Shown: piece by piece, positions 21,070 to 32,108 of the stretch | Layout: every line of letters starts with the position of its first letter | How positions within the stretch are numbered: the first letter of the stretch is position 1 | Source of the DNA: Thelonectria olida | Lineage: Eukaryota; Ascomycota; Sordariomycetes; Hypocreales; Nectriaceae | Assembly (NCBI GenBank): GCA_020736575.1 | Contig: JAGPYM010000005.1 | Location: forward strand, 1,798,001-1,862,000 | Length of the DNA stretch: 64,000 nt | Reading direction: 5' to 3' | Program-made: the position numbers and the translations under genes | Notes under the pieces: model-generated | Seen by the model: the letters and a program-made list of their open reading frames with translations, nothing else | Told to the model about the DNA's origin: nothing | Databases searched by the model: none

Positions 21070-22711
21070 ATGGCATCGGACACTAAGACGGGCGGCCTCA
21101 ACCCCGACGTTGAAGCCGCAGAAGCTCCCCCGAGCTCGCCTTGGGTGGCATCCGCCTTTGGTGGCAAGAGAGTCGTTGTTGGTCCCCGCATCGAGCGGCT
21201 GGCCGAGCACCTTGTTCAACATGTTTCCGACGCCGAGAGTCCCAGTGCTGCCGATATTATGGACAAGCAGGTCACGTCGGAAGAGGGAAACGGCATTCAG
21301 TACCGGACATGTTCGTGGCAAAAGACGGCCGGGCTGCTCTTCAGTGAGTACATTGTGCTGTCCATTATGAGCTTCCCCTGGTCGTACAGCTTGCTCGGCC
21401 TTGTCCCCGGCCTCATCCTCACCGTCGTCGTGGCGGGCCTCGTGCTGTATACCAGTCTTGTTCTGTGGGACTTTTGCCTGCGACACCCCGAGGTCAGAGA
21501 CGTCTGCGATATTGGCCAGATGATCTGGTGGAACAAGAAGTGGGCGTGGTGGTGGACGGCGGGAATGTTCGTTCTCAACAACACCTTCATCCAGGCGCTC
21601 CATGTGCTCGTCGGCGCAATCTACATGAACACCATGACCGAGGCCGACACGATCCACGCCTGCCGCACTGTCGCATTTGCTGTCGTCGTCACTGTGCTCA
21701 GCTGGCTGGGGTCGCTTCCTCGCACATTCCACATGCTGTCGAAACTGGGCTTTGGATCGGCCTTTTTCACCTTCATCTCCGTCTTCTTGGCCACGGCCTT
21801 TGCCGGTGCTCAGGGGAAGCCAGCAGGATATCCTGCCTATGGAGAGCCCATCATCTCGGTCTGGACGCCCAAAAGTACAACTCTCGTAACGGGCATGTCG
21901 GCCTTCATGAACATGAGTTACACCTTCATTGGGCAGACGACGTTGCCCAGCTTTATCGCCGAGATGCGTGATCCTCGGTAAGCTTACAATTAGGAACTCG
22001 CTCGCCTTGAACTGAGAGCTAACCTCTTCAAGGGACTTTCCAAAGGCACTGTGGGCGTGCACGATGGCTGAAATCGTCACCTTCAGCGTCGTCGGTTCCG
22101 TCATCTACGCCTATACCGGCAACCAGTACATGGTTACGCCTGCGTTTGGCATGCTAGAAAACGTGTACAAGAAGGTCTCCTACTCGTTCATGGTTCCAAC
22201 TATCATCTTCGTCGGATGTCTCTATGCCTCTGTCACCAGTCGATTCATCTTCTTCCGCATGTTCAAGGACTCGAAACACGTCACTGAGCACACCGTCAAG
22301 GGTTGGTTCTGGTGGAGCGTCGTCTTGCTGATTAGCTGGATCGCTTCCTTCCTTATTGCAGAAGTGATTCCCTTCTTCTCATCATGTAAGTCACCCTAAA
22401 ATACTCATTGTTGGAGTATCGATACTAACAAAGTGATAGTGCTCTCCGTCATGTCGTCGCTCTTCAACTGCTGGTTTGGCTTCATCTTCTGGGGCTTGGC
22501 CTACTTCCGCATGCGCAATGCCGACTTGAAGGTTGGCAGGACCCGAAAACCAGTCCTCGATGCCCTATCTGTTATCCTAAACGTCATCATCATCCTGACG
22601 GGCTTCTTATATCTCACGTTGGGCACCTATGTGAGCGTGCAAGGTATCATTGACCAGTTCGAAGCTGGAGGCGTCGGCGGAGTTTTCACCTGCAAGAGCA
22701 ATGGTCTTTGA
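21070..22711 (+). CDS. Amino-acid transporter of the AAAP family (mtr-like)
   Basis: Three exons (21070-21977, 22033-22385, 22440-22711), 510 residues. Introns of 55 and 54 nt close perfectly, rebuilding RDFPKALWACTMAE and SSLLSVMSS. The protein has a hydrophilic N-terminus of about 90 residues and then about eleven hydrophobic segments typical of the Aa_trans fold. Recognisable family stretches are SWQKTAGLLFSEYIVLSIMS (first helix), FPWSYSLLG, SWLGSLPRTFH and MNMSYTFIGQTTLPSFIAEM. The nearest relatives I know are the neutral and aromatic amino-acid permease mtr of Neurospora and its many paralogues. It should be a plasma-membrane proton symporter for amino acids, but specificity cannot be read. 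No neighbour suggests a dedicated pathway. Confidence 0.9.
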
Positions 22712-23050
22712 AGAGTTGGTTGTCACCAGCCTGCATATCAACGCATAGAATTATACCCAGGTTTAGTAGTAATAGCATGCTTCACTTATTGGAGGTGGAT
22801 GCAGGGCGCCTCGTCGCGCCTCTGCATCTCACCTATCTACCGCTTCACGAATCCCATCGTAGAGTAGATCGTAGGGCAGTAGATCGTAGAGTATTAGACT
22901 GTAGAATATGATACCGTAGAAGTAGGACTGTAGAGCTGCTCTGTCCCAAAGACGGCAAGAGTTTCGCTATGATATTTATAATGTTACATCTATGTTGCAG
23001 ACGCCATGTCTCGTGTAATCGTACAGCATGTGTTGCGTTCACCCACGATC
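22712..23050. other. Intergenic region between convergent genes
   Basis: Contains an imperfect repeat of the form GTAGA...GTAG around 22855-22930 (several copies of the word GTAGAGTA or GTAGA). No gene. Confidence 0.45.
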
Positions 23051-25590
23051 TCACGTTGAAAATGCTTTTTCGCGATCAGTATCTACCCAGCTTCTTAGGC
23101 TGCTCGTGTTGACAATCTCGCTCCGATCTAGTCGTGACAACGCCCGCGCAAAGTCTTGCATGTACTCGGCAGCGCGCCGGGCCGGCCGTTCGTGGGCTTC
23201 ATATGGACAGTTGAGGAGAGCGACGCCGACATCGCGCACCTTGTACGTCTACGCGGCTGTTAGTCCCTCGAGCCAACTACAACAGGGATTCGTCCGACTT
23301 ACGAGATATAGCCCGTTCGGCTCTAGGTACGAATAGTGCATGCTATGTAACAGGTGCAGCATTTGACGGCAGACGTCTTCGCGCTCGGCCCAGTTGGCCT
23401 TGAGGGCTGCGACGGCGGCTTCGCTCTCTGCGGGCGAGGTTGCTCTCTGGGCTATTTCTTGCAGTAGCACATCGATGCGGTCCAGGAGCGAACTTTGGAT
23501 CCACAGGTGCGTGCCGTGAAGATTGGCTCTCATGATCTCGACTTGGCCGGGCAGTGCTTTGGCGTTGGCGTCGTTCATTTCCGCGCCGCGCCCAATCACA
23601 CCCCAGTCGTCGCGCGCGTTCCGCGGAGGGAAACTTTCCAGCGTGTGCGAGCGGTTCTCCGTCACGCCCGAGTCGCCCGTCGACGCCCATTGTCGCATGG
23701 GGCCGGGGGCGTCGTCGAGCATGTACCTGATCTCCTGCACGAGCTGGCGAAGGCGCGCGAGTTGTTCCTCGGGCGTGTGGCGGCGGGCCCAGTCGCAGTT
23801 TCCGGGGGAGAGGGCGATTTCTGCGCTTTTGTAGAAGACTCGGGAGTGCAGGTTGAAGCCGCTGGTGAGGGTGAAGGCTGGTCTGGGTTGTGGTGCTGGG
23901 CCTGCTCTTGCTGTGGATGGGGAGGAAGTGGGTGACGGCGGATGGTCTAGGATCTTATTCTCTAGGATCTGCTCGTCGTCTACTTGCAGGGGGAAGAGAG
24001 CTTCGAAGCTGACTTCGTGAAGCATGGTGTGGTCGATGAAGGCGAGTCGTTCCTCGCGTCCACATTGGTGGTAGGCATGTCTATGCAGAGGGTCAGTCCG
24101 AGGTTAGGAGTGTGCGATGAGATGAGATGAGATGAGATGAGAGACGGGCTCGTCTTACGCATAGGTATAGAAGATCAGCCAGAAGGCCTTCTTCCGAAGT
24201 TGCGTCTCAATGTAGTTGAGGCCTTCGTAGTCGGAGATGCGGTGGATCCCAAGCAGACGCCCGATTTGCATGGATTCGACCTCAAGCATCCTGCTGCGAT
24301 TTGTCTGGCCCGTCTGGAAGCAGCCGACAGACAACAGATAGCACACGGCCCATTTGCGCTGGCTGACCTGGTCCCAGTAGGCTCTGGTGCGTAGGCGCAT
24401 GCATATGTCGATGCAGCAGTTGATCATGGCCATCCTCGTCTTGAAGCGCGCGGCTGCATCGGGGGCCATGGATTGGTGGTAGACGGGGAAGCGGGATGGG
24501 AGGAGCCCGACAGTCACGGCGGTGATTGCTATGATGAGAGCGAGGAATTCCGGGTCATCGACGTCCTTGTTTGAGGCGAGGCTGGCGCGAAACGAAGGAC
24601 GGTGGATGACGGGGATGAGGGGATAGATGAGGTCAAGGTAGTCGTTGAGGATGACGTGCAGAAGGGCCCGCGAGCAGAGCTCGTCGGTTGGGAACGGGTG
24701 ACTGGTGACGGAGGGGGAGGCATGTTGTTCTGCGAGGACGGGGGACATGCCGTGGTGACTCCCGTCGACGCTGAGATGTGATGGTGATGGGCCAAAGGGC
24801 GATGAGTGGTCAACTATAGCAACTAGGGGGCGGATGTCTTTCCGCTGGTCCGGCTGGGCGGCTGAGAAATGCCACTCAGGCTCTTCTGGGCGATTGGGAG
24901 GTTGTTGATCAGGTTGCTGGTCATCGCTGCTCTCACGAGGAGTTGAGGGAAGTCTTTTCCTGGGGGGGTTATGTCAGTTAATAAATGGATACAACGAGAT
25001 GGGTGGTGGTCACAGCGTGGTGTCTGGTACGACCCCCTATGCAGCATTTAAGTGTGAGGTTAGGATTGGGGTTTGGATTGAGTTCAGGGTTGAGGTTAGG
25101 AGTGAGGTTAGGAGTAAGATTAGGAGTGAGGTTAGGAGTGAGGTTAAGAGTGAGGTTATGATTGAGGTTAGGAGTGAGGTTATCGTTGAGGTTAGGAGCG
25201 AGGTTATGATTGAGGCGGTGGTCGCGATGTGGTGTTGGGTACTAACCTCCGCTTAGGGCCTCGCGTTCGAGTAGGAACGAGGAAGCTGCAGGTTATGCCG
25301 AGTCTCAAACAATCATGACATTGGACCGGAGGAGACTGAGACTGCTGCGACTGAGGCTGCGAGCCAGACTGGGCTTGCGGCGGAGGCCCGTCGGCGAAGA
25401 AACACTTCCTCCTGCGAGCACGGCAGGCATCGCAGGCGCGTCTGGCGAGCGTCTGCGGTCTTTTTCCCGACGACCCAGCACCGGCATGGGCACCAGCTGA
25501 TGGAGCAGCATCGGCAGGGGCGGCGGCAGTGCCGGCGTCTAAAGAGGCGCCAGGTTTGGGAGATGGAGACGTCGAGCCGCGCATCGCCAT
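23051..25590 (-). CDS. Zn2Cys6 transcription factor with fungal-specific MHR domain
   Basis: Four exons (25590-25247, 24959-24159, 24080-23303, 23248-23051), 706 residues. The first exon encodes an Ala/Pro-rich start and a binuclear zinc cluster CDACRARRRKC...CHDCLRLGITC, followed by the basic GPKRRKR created by splicing. Exon 2 holds the beginning of the fungal transcription-factor middle homology region (YPLIPVIHRPSF, RMLEVESMQIGRLLGIHR). Exons 3 and 4 complete a helical C-terminus. The first intron is long for this genome (287 nt) because it contains a 12-bp minisatellite, and the second has a GATGA microsatellite. The factor ends close to a GH3/MFS sugar unit and may control it, but that is only proximity. 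Its own upstream region contains the 9-bp core CTCCGCCTC found three times in the GH3/MFS promoter. Confidence 0.88.
24116..24140. repeat. GATGA microsatellite in an intron
   Basis: Five perfect copies of GATGA inside the 78-nt intron between exons 2 and 3 of the zinc-cluster factor. Confidence 0.85.
25092..25211. repeat. 12-bp minisatellite, ten units, inside intron 1
   Basis: Ten consecutive 12-bp units with consensus GAGGTTAGGAGT on the plus strand and a few substitutions (for example GAGGTTATGATT three times in related form). More degenerate units extend leftwards to about 25054. It occupies nearly half of the 287-nt intron of the zinc-cluster gene. Apart from the repeat, the intron keeps a normal end, with CTGAC a few bases before the CAG. 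Confidence 0.92.
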
Positions 25591-26492
25591 CGACTTCTCA
25601 ATGGGCTGCTGGGTTATCTTGCGTAACGTGGGGATTCGTTATGTCACACGTTCTTGGGAAGCCAAGGAGCCGACTCGAATTGCCGACGAGGAGAATTAAG
25701 GAGAAGGCGGAGAATTTTGGGCAGATTTTGTTTGAAGGGGGGGTGGGATGAGGGCTTAGCACGAATATCGAGCAAGACTATTTCTCCCCAGAGGGTGGCG
25801 TGAGAACGGACGTGGTAGGGTCACAAGGGGAATTGGAAGGAATCCGTGCAAAGTGTCAGAGCCTTGATCGAGAGTCCGGGGTAAAATAAAAGGGCCGAAT
25901 ATCTGTCTCTGCATTTACGTTCATTGTTCCCCCAGTTTCGGCACCTCCGCCTCCTCCTCCTCCTCCTGAGCCCTCTCCAACGCGGAACGGCTTGATGAAT
26001 GACCCCGGCTGAACGGAAACTTTATTAGCTTGCGGATATTAATTTCTCCTCCACGTGGGGGAACCCTCAATGTTTGGCTACCACGTCGTCTTGTCAAATG
26101 TGACGCTAAATCTCAGCCGTGATTGATTGATAACAGCACTCTTACAGACAATTAATAGAGACAGACTTGGACGATAAACAAGTCAACTTCGTCCAAAGTG
26201 CTGCGCATCACTTCTAGTCTCATCGGAAAGTCTCCAACCATAGACAAAGAGTCCTTGAGCAGACTTGATCCTCCTTCCCCTCACACAGATGGATTGCTTC
26301 CAACTCCCATAGTAGATATCAACATCGAGAACCCTTTTCAACAATCTATTTAGCCTAAACAATCTCCTAATCAATCTCAATAACGCCTGGCCATGATAGT
26401 TCCCATGCTTCCGTATCCAGTCGTCTTACCTGTCTACCTACTCCAAGCCTATCAACCACCCCAGTCACTGCAACTAATTTATCGTGCATCAA
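25591..26492. promoter_or_regulatory. Promoter region of the zinc-cluster regulator
   Basis: Lies upstream of the regulator and downstream of the GH3 gene. It contains a CTCCGCCTC core at 25945-25953, followed by a CTC/CCT triplet run to about 25967, and an AT-rich part near 26120-26360. No gene seen. Confidence 0.5.
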
Positions 26493-29202
26493 CTAGGCGC
26501 GCAATCCCTTCCACTGCTTCGCCGAGTCCAGCACAAAACTCGTCTCCAGGAAGGTTCCGCGGCTGCTCGTGCCAACTAGCACGCCGTACGTGCCTGCATC
26601 GCTGCACCAGCAATCCTCCATCTCGCTCCAGTAGCTCGTCGCCCGCAGCACGTCGAGCTTGATTTCGGCCGTTTCGTTGGCTCCCGCTTCCACGTGAACT
26701 TTCGCGAACCCCTTCAACTCCTTGGCTGGACGTGTGATTGCGTCCCTGGCCGAAGCCGTCAACGGCGTGGAAGCTGCAGGCTTCACGTAGACCTGAACGA
26801 CCTCGGCGCCAGGTCGAGCGCCAGTGTTGGACACGCGGACCTTGACAATGAGTTCCTCGGCGCTGGAAAGAACAAGAGCATTGGGTGCATGTCCTTTGAC
26901 AGTGACGTGGTCATTGGTTAGATGCTTTCCTTCGGCAAGCTCCAAGCCCGACAACTCAAACGAGGTGTAGGACAAGCCGTATCCAAACGGAAACAGAGGC
27001 TCAATGTCGAGCGTGTCATACCACCGATACCCCACGTACACATCCTCACTGTACAGAACGCGGCCGTTATCGGATCGGAAGCTCAATGCTGCCGGATTGT
27101 CAGCCACACGACGAGGCATGGTGATGGGAAGCTTGGCGGCCTATGGGGAACGTCAGTGTATTGTTAATGCGGAAAGTATGCTGAACAAAGGAACACTTAC
27201 GGGATTGACAACTCCAAAGAGAACATCGGCGATGCCATTTCCACCCTCGTTGCCACCAAACCAGGCTTGCAACACAGCATTTGCCCGATCAATCCATGGC
27301 ATGGACACGGGAGTGCCGCTCTGAACAACAATTGCAGTGTTGGGGTTGGCCTTGATCACGGCCTCGACCAGCTCATCAGTTCCCGGGGGAAGAGCCATGC
27401 TCGTTCGATCCTGGCCCTCAGACTCCCACTCGCCGCTGGTGCCAATGCAGAGAACAACTTGATCCACGGATCGAGCAACCTCCACAGCGTCTTCAATGGC
27501 CTTTGCGGGATCCAGCTTGGGACATCCGCTGAAGCGGAGACCTCCCTGGCCAAAGTCAACGACACCTGAGACCTTGAGAGTGCTCGTCTTGGAGCATCCC
27601 CATTTTACCAGCACGCGGTATTGTTTTCCAGCCTCGAACGTCTTGCTTCCCGTTTCTTCGACAGTTCCAGAGCCCAAGAAGCTGGTCCCCAGACGCTGGT
27701 TCTCCACGTTGGAAACGACCAACTCTCCGTCAATGAAGAGTTCTGCGGTTCCGTGGACCGACACGCCAAACTCCCACTCCCCAGAAATCTCGGGCGTGAG
27801 GACGCCCTCTCCTTCGGCGTACCAAACCTCTGCTAGGTCGGCATGCTCGTAGTCCACGAACCAGGGGTTAGTAGCGTCGAGGATTCGCTCGTCGAGCACC
27901 CTCCGTGCATCCTCACCCTTGGATGGCGAGGCCTCGTTGTACATGCGCAAAGTGAAGCCCTCATGATTCCCGTCGACGGTTCGCATGTATTTGCCCAACA
28001 GGGGCAGCATTTGGTGGCCGTAAGACCCCTGAGAGAAGACGACGTCACTAGCAAGACCTTTGATGCCCTCAAGAGGCGTAACGGCCTTGTACGCTCGAAG
28101 ACTGGCACTGCCGCCGCCGCAGTAGGTTGCGATGTTTGCGTTGGGGCCAATGACGGCGACTTTCTTATTGGGGTCAATGGGTAAGACACTGTGCTCGTTC
28201 TTGAGGAGAACTATAGACTTGGCTGCAGCCTCTCGCAGGAGAGCAACGTGCTCAGGAGTGTTGAGCTGTTTCTCAGAGGCGTTCGGCGGAATGGAAGTGT
28301 TTTCAAGCCCATGCTTGATGAGCTTCAAGATATTCCGCACCCGTTCATCGAGAGTCGATCTCTTAATCTTGTTCGAAGTAACGGCGTGCTTGAGGGCCTC
28401 GCCGCGCCATCGCGTCGGGCCGGGCATCTCCAGATCCAGACCGGCATTAATGGCCTCGGAGGTGCTGTATGTTCCGAACCAGTCGCTCATGACGAGTCCG
28501 TTCCACTTCCACTCATCGCGGAGGATATCTTGTAGGATGTGGTGGTTCTCCGCGGCGTGGGTTCCGTTGAGCTTGCTGTAAGAAGTCATGACGGCGCGAG
28601 GATTGGCCATCTCAATGGCAATCATGAATGGCAACAAGTAGATTTCTCGCAGGGCCCGCGATGTTACCAGGGCGTCGACTGCCATTCTCTCGCTCTCCAT
28701 GTCGTTGCACACAAAGTGCTTGAGCGTGGCGCTGACGCCCGACTCCTGAAGACCGCGGACATAATGTCCGGCGATGACGCCCGATACTATCGGATCTTCG
28801 GACACGGACTCAAAGCCCCTCCCGCCGAGAGGACTGCGTTGGATGTTAATGGTTGGTCCGAGAATAACATGAGCGCCTTTTGCGTGGGCTTCGTCTGACA
28901 GCAGACGACCGATTCGCTCCGCGATTTGCGTGTCAAAAGTCGCGCCCAGAGCCGTGCCACACGGGAGACAAGCTGAAGGCGTGCTATCAAAGAAGTGTGT
29001 CCCACGGACTCCATTAGGTCCGTCAGACAAGCGGATGGAGGGGATAGAAAGACGCTCAATCGGCGTTGTATGCCACCAACCAGTGCCTGGATCGTGTTAG
29101 CCGGGAATAAGTGATATCGCGAGAGAGTCCCGGAGACTCACCAGCTGTCAGGGCAACTTTTTCTTCGAGCGTCAACTGCTCAATGAGATATTCGACATCC
29201 AT
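26493..29202 (-). CDS. Intracellular beta-glucosidase, glycoside hydrolase family 3 with PA14 insert
   Basis: Three exons (29202-29142, 29086-27201, 27140-26493), 864 residues. The 55- and 60-nt introns rebuild LTAGTGWWHT and VNPAAKLPITMPRR. The domain order is GH3 N-terminal barrel, GH3 C-terminal domain interrupted by a PA14-type insert (around the stretch LRMYNEASPSKGED to ELFIDGELVV), and a C-terminal fibronectin-III-like domain (around NTGARPGAEVVQVYVKP). The catalytic nucleophile is the Asp in VMSDWFGTYS. There is no signal peptide, so the enzyme should act inside the cell on imported beta-glucosides such as cellobiose. Its head-to-head neighbour is a sugar transporter. Start chosen at the only ATG giving the conserved N-terminus (YLIEQLTLEEKV). 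Confidence 0.95.
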
Positions 29203-30205
29203 AATGGTCTATGATAATATGGAAGAAGTATGAGGGAAAGGGGAGGGAAAGAGAAGGCATCGGACGAAAGCAACGGACTAATGCACGTCTCGGGGAAAGG
29301 AGAAGCGAAAGATGAGGAGACGAGAATCCTTCGGCAAGCAACTTTTTCAGCTGAAGAAATGTCTTTCCCAGCGAAGGCGAGAACAGATCATCCTAGTTTA
29401 TCTTGTCCATTATTCACTTATTCCGAGGTCCACATGAACGATCGAGATTGACAGCGGCTATAGTTCACTAGAGAGCGTCTGGTCGTCACAAGACGCCAGC
29501 AACACGGGCTCAGTCAGGCTGAAGCCCACTCTCTCGTCCGTTAAACGGTATTTTGACGACCGTCTGCTGTCCCGAGGCGGAGAAATGTGCCGAGAAGTGG
29601 GCTAAACGGCCAAGACGGCTGACATGATTCTCCGCCTCGTCCACGAATCGGCCTCGCCAGTGGCAACTTTGACTCAATTCTCCGCCTCAACTGCGAAACT
29701 AATGAAAGCACACAAGGACGGCAAGGGTCTGCCGGCAGCTCACGAGGCCGCCCCACGAGCTCCGCGATGGGGAAGACAGAGCTAAAGTCTTCTCCACGGG
29801 GAAAGAATAGTCTGGTTCACTTCGTCTCTTCCTTGCTCGTCATTCCGTAAACTCGGATGAGCGTTTGCTATACGTGACCAGGACAAACTTACGACGACAG
29901 AGCAAGGAGTCGAGCAAACTCCACTGGCCCGAGTGATACAATTCGTACCATCCTGGCGGGTCTAGAACATCGCTTGCGGTCAGACATGAAAATTTATATA
30001 TAGGCCCGCGCCATCCCCCGGTCGTTTGAGCATGAATCTGAGCCATCAACATCATCTTCGCAAAGCCAATTGGCATCGTCAAAGCCTCTTGAATCCCTTT
30101 TCGAGTTGGGACTGCGTGTCTTCAACTCCTCGTTCTTATCTCGCCATCGCGCTCGAGTCATACACGCGTCAATTGCTGTGATTGATAAGCCGTCCGCCCA
30201 CCACA
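29203..30205. promoter_or_regulatory. Divergent promoter of the beta-glucosidase and sugar-transporter genes
   Basis: A 1-kb region between two start codons pointing apart. It contains three copies of an 11-bp GC-rich motif, listed separately, roughly 380-520 bp from either start. I see no gene in it. Confidence 0.7.
29574..29688. promoter_or_regulatory. Three copies of TTCTCCGCCTC, a candidate operator
   Basis: Copies lie at 29574-29584 (inverted, GAGGCGGAGAA), 29628-29638 and 29678-29688. The last two share one more base (ATTCTCCGCCTC) and start exactly 50 bp apart. The first is about 54 bp away. Spacings near five helical turns put the sites on one face. CGG/CCG-containing sites are typical of Zn2Cys6 proteins, which is the general basis for calling it an operator. 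No binding data are implied. Confidence 0.5.
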
Positions 30206-31903
30206 ATGACTGTAGCACTCAATCCGTTGGCGGCTCTGCCAGGCGATAACACGCCATGGTATAAAAAATCCCATCTACTTAAGCTTAACTACATGGTCCT
30301 TTCGCTGGTGTTGTTCTGTGAGTTGACAATCCGCCCCAACATCCGTCCCTTCCCCCCCCAATCCCCCACAACCCTGCCCAACCCTCCAAACCATTCCCAA
30401 CTCTTCCTAACCATTGTCTTACTCGCAGCATCTGCCAACGGTTACGATGGCTCCATCATGGGAGGAGCCTTGGCGCTGCCCATCTGGAACAAATTCATGA
30501 ATGAGCCCGCTGGCGTGACCCTGGGCTGGATCACAGCCATATACTGGCTCGGCAACGGCGTCGCTTTCCCCCTTGCTGCTTGGGTCTCCAACCGCTATGG
30601 TCGCAGGCCGGGCATCTACGTTGGCTATCTCTTCCTAATTCTCGGCGTGGGCATGCAGGGTGCTGCTCAGAACGAAAAGACCTTTACCGTGTCTCGATTG
30701 TTCTTGGGTATCGCTTCGGCTTGGCTGGGCAACGGCCCTCCTCTGCTGATCAACGAGATTGCCCATCCCAGCCATAGATCCATTGCGAATGCCCTCTTTA
30801 TGTGCGGCTGGTACGTCGGTGGCACCCTCTGCGGTTGGGTCACATTTGGCTGCCGCAACATCCCCAGCAGCTGGTGCTGGCGTGTCCCCGTCGTTCTCCA
30901 GATTGCCCTGCCTCTCATCGCCCTCCCCGGCTTCTTGATGTGCCCCGAGAGTCCTCGATGGCTTATCAGCGTCGGCCGCAACGAAGAGGCGCGTGAGATT
31001 CTCGCCAAGTACCATGCTGGCGGCGATCACGAGGATCCCCTTGTTGTCTACCAGATGCGCGAGATCGAGACGACCATCACGGCCGAGAAGGAGGCTACCG
31101 CGAGTGCCTCGTACCTGGACATGGTCAAGACTCCCGGCAACCGTCACCGTCTCTTCATCTCTGTGTCTCTTGGTATCTTTGGCCAGTGGGCTGGTAACGG
31201 CGTCGTGAGCTACTATCTCCCTCTTGTCCTCGACTCTGTGGGCGTCAAGTCGGTTACGGACCAGACTCTCATCTCGGCCTGCCTCAACGTCTGGAACTTG
31301 ATCTGGGCCGTCGCCGCTGCTTTCAGCGTTGACAAGCTTGGCCGTCGCATGCTCTTCCTTGCTTCTGCCATCATCATGTTGATTAGTTTCGTCATTGTCA
31401 CTGGTCTCAGCGCTACCTTTGCCAAGACTGCATCGTCGAGCGTCGGCCTGGCCGTCATCCCCTTCTTGTTCACCTTCTTCATGGGTTACGATATTGCCTT
31501 GTAAGTTGAGGACGCCTAAACATCAACTCCCACACGAAACTAACTGGTGCTCTTTAGGACTCCAATGATGACTGCCTATCCCTGCGAAATCTGGCAGTTC
31601 AGCCTCCGATCCCGCGGTATTACTGTTACCTGGGTCTCGACCGTCGCCGCCATCTTCTTCAACACCTTTGTCAACTCGATTGCCCTCGACGCCATCCACT
31701 GGAAATACTACATTGTCTTCATTGTCGTGCTCGCTGTCATGCTTGTCACCGTCTACTTCACCTACCCCGAGACCCGAGGCTATACGCTCGAGCAAATCGC
31801 TGTTGTGTTTGATGGTGAGGACTCTGCAGCTGCTGTGGTCGCTCATGAGAAGATGGAGGAGATTGGTGCTGAGCATGATGGTGAGACTGCGCACAAGGTC
31901 TAG
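30206..31903 (+). CDS. Sugar-porter MFS transporter (lactose/cellodextrin permease-like)
   Basis: Three exons (30206-30317, 30429-31500, 31558-31903), 509 residues. Removing the first intron (111 nt) joins LVLFS to SANGYDGSIMGG, the conserved first-helix motif of sugar porters. That intron is a multiple of three without an in-frame stop. Other family marks are SNRYGRRPG between helices 2 and 3, CPESPRWLISVGRNEEA after helix 6, DKLGRRM and the C-terminal YPETRGYTLEQI. Twelve membrane segments are expected in the plasma membrane. Family members take up disaccharides or beta-glucosides by proton symport. The divergent intracellular GH3 beta-glucosidase suggests import followed by hydrolysis. The exact substrate is unknown. 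Confidence 0.92.
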
Positions 31904-32108
31904 AGAGAGTAACGGAGTGGGAGAGTGGTCTTTTTGGATAGAACACTACAAAAGGCGGAATATATAAACAATGGCCTGGTAGAGGCAGAATACCCAACAG
32001 ATATATCCGATGCAATTACAGAGATTCATGCGGGGGCTTTGTGTCCTCGCGAGATGCAATTCAACCCAGTGCAATAATCGCATATTACCTCATCGATTCT
32101 CAATCTTA

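Noticed and set aside
21052..22104. A 350-codon minus-strand frame
   Set aside because: It is antisense to the amino-acid transporter, charged and His-rich in the way typical of shadow frames.
25092..25211. A CRISPR-like or telomeric array
   Set aside because: The units are contiguous without spacers, and the repeat is not a perfect TTAGGG array; this is a nuclear fungal intron.
24999..25256. A plus-strand frame of repeated VRSE-type residues
   Set aside because: It is only the 12-bp minisatellite read as codons; the repeat lies within an intron of the minus-strand gene.
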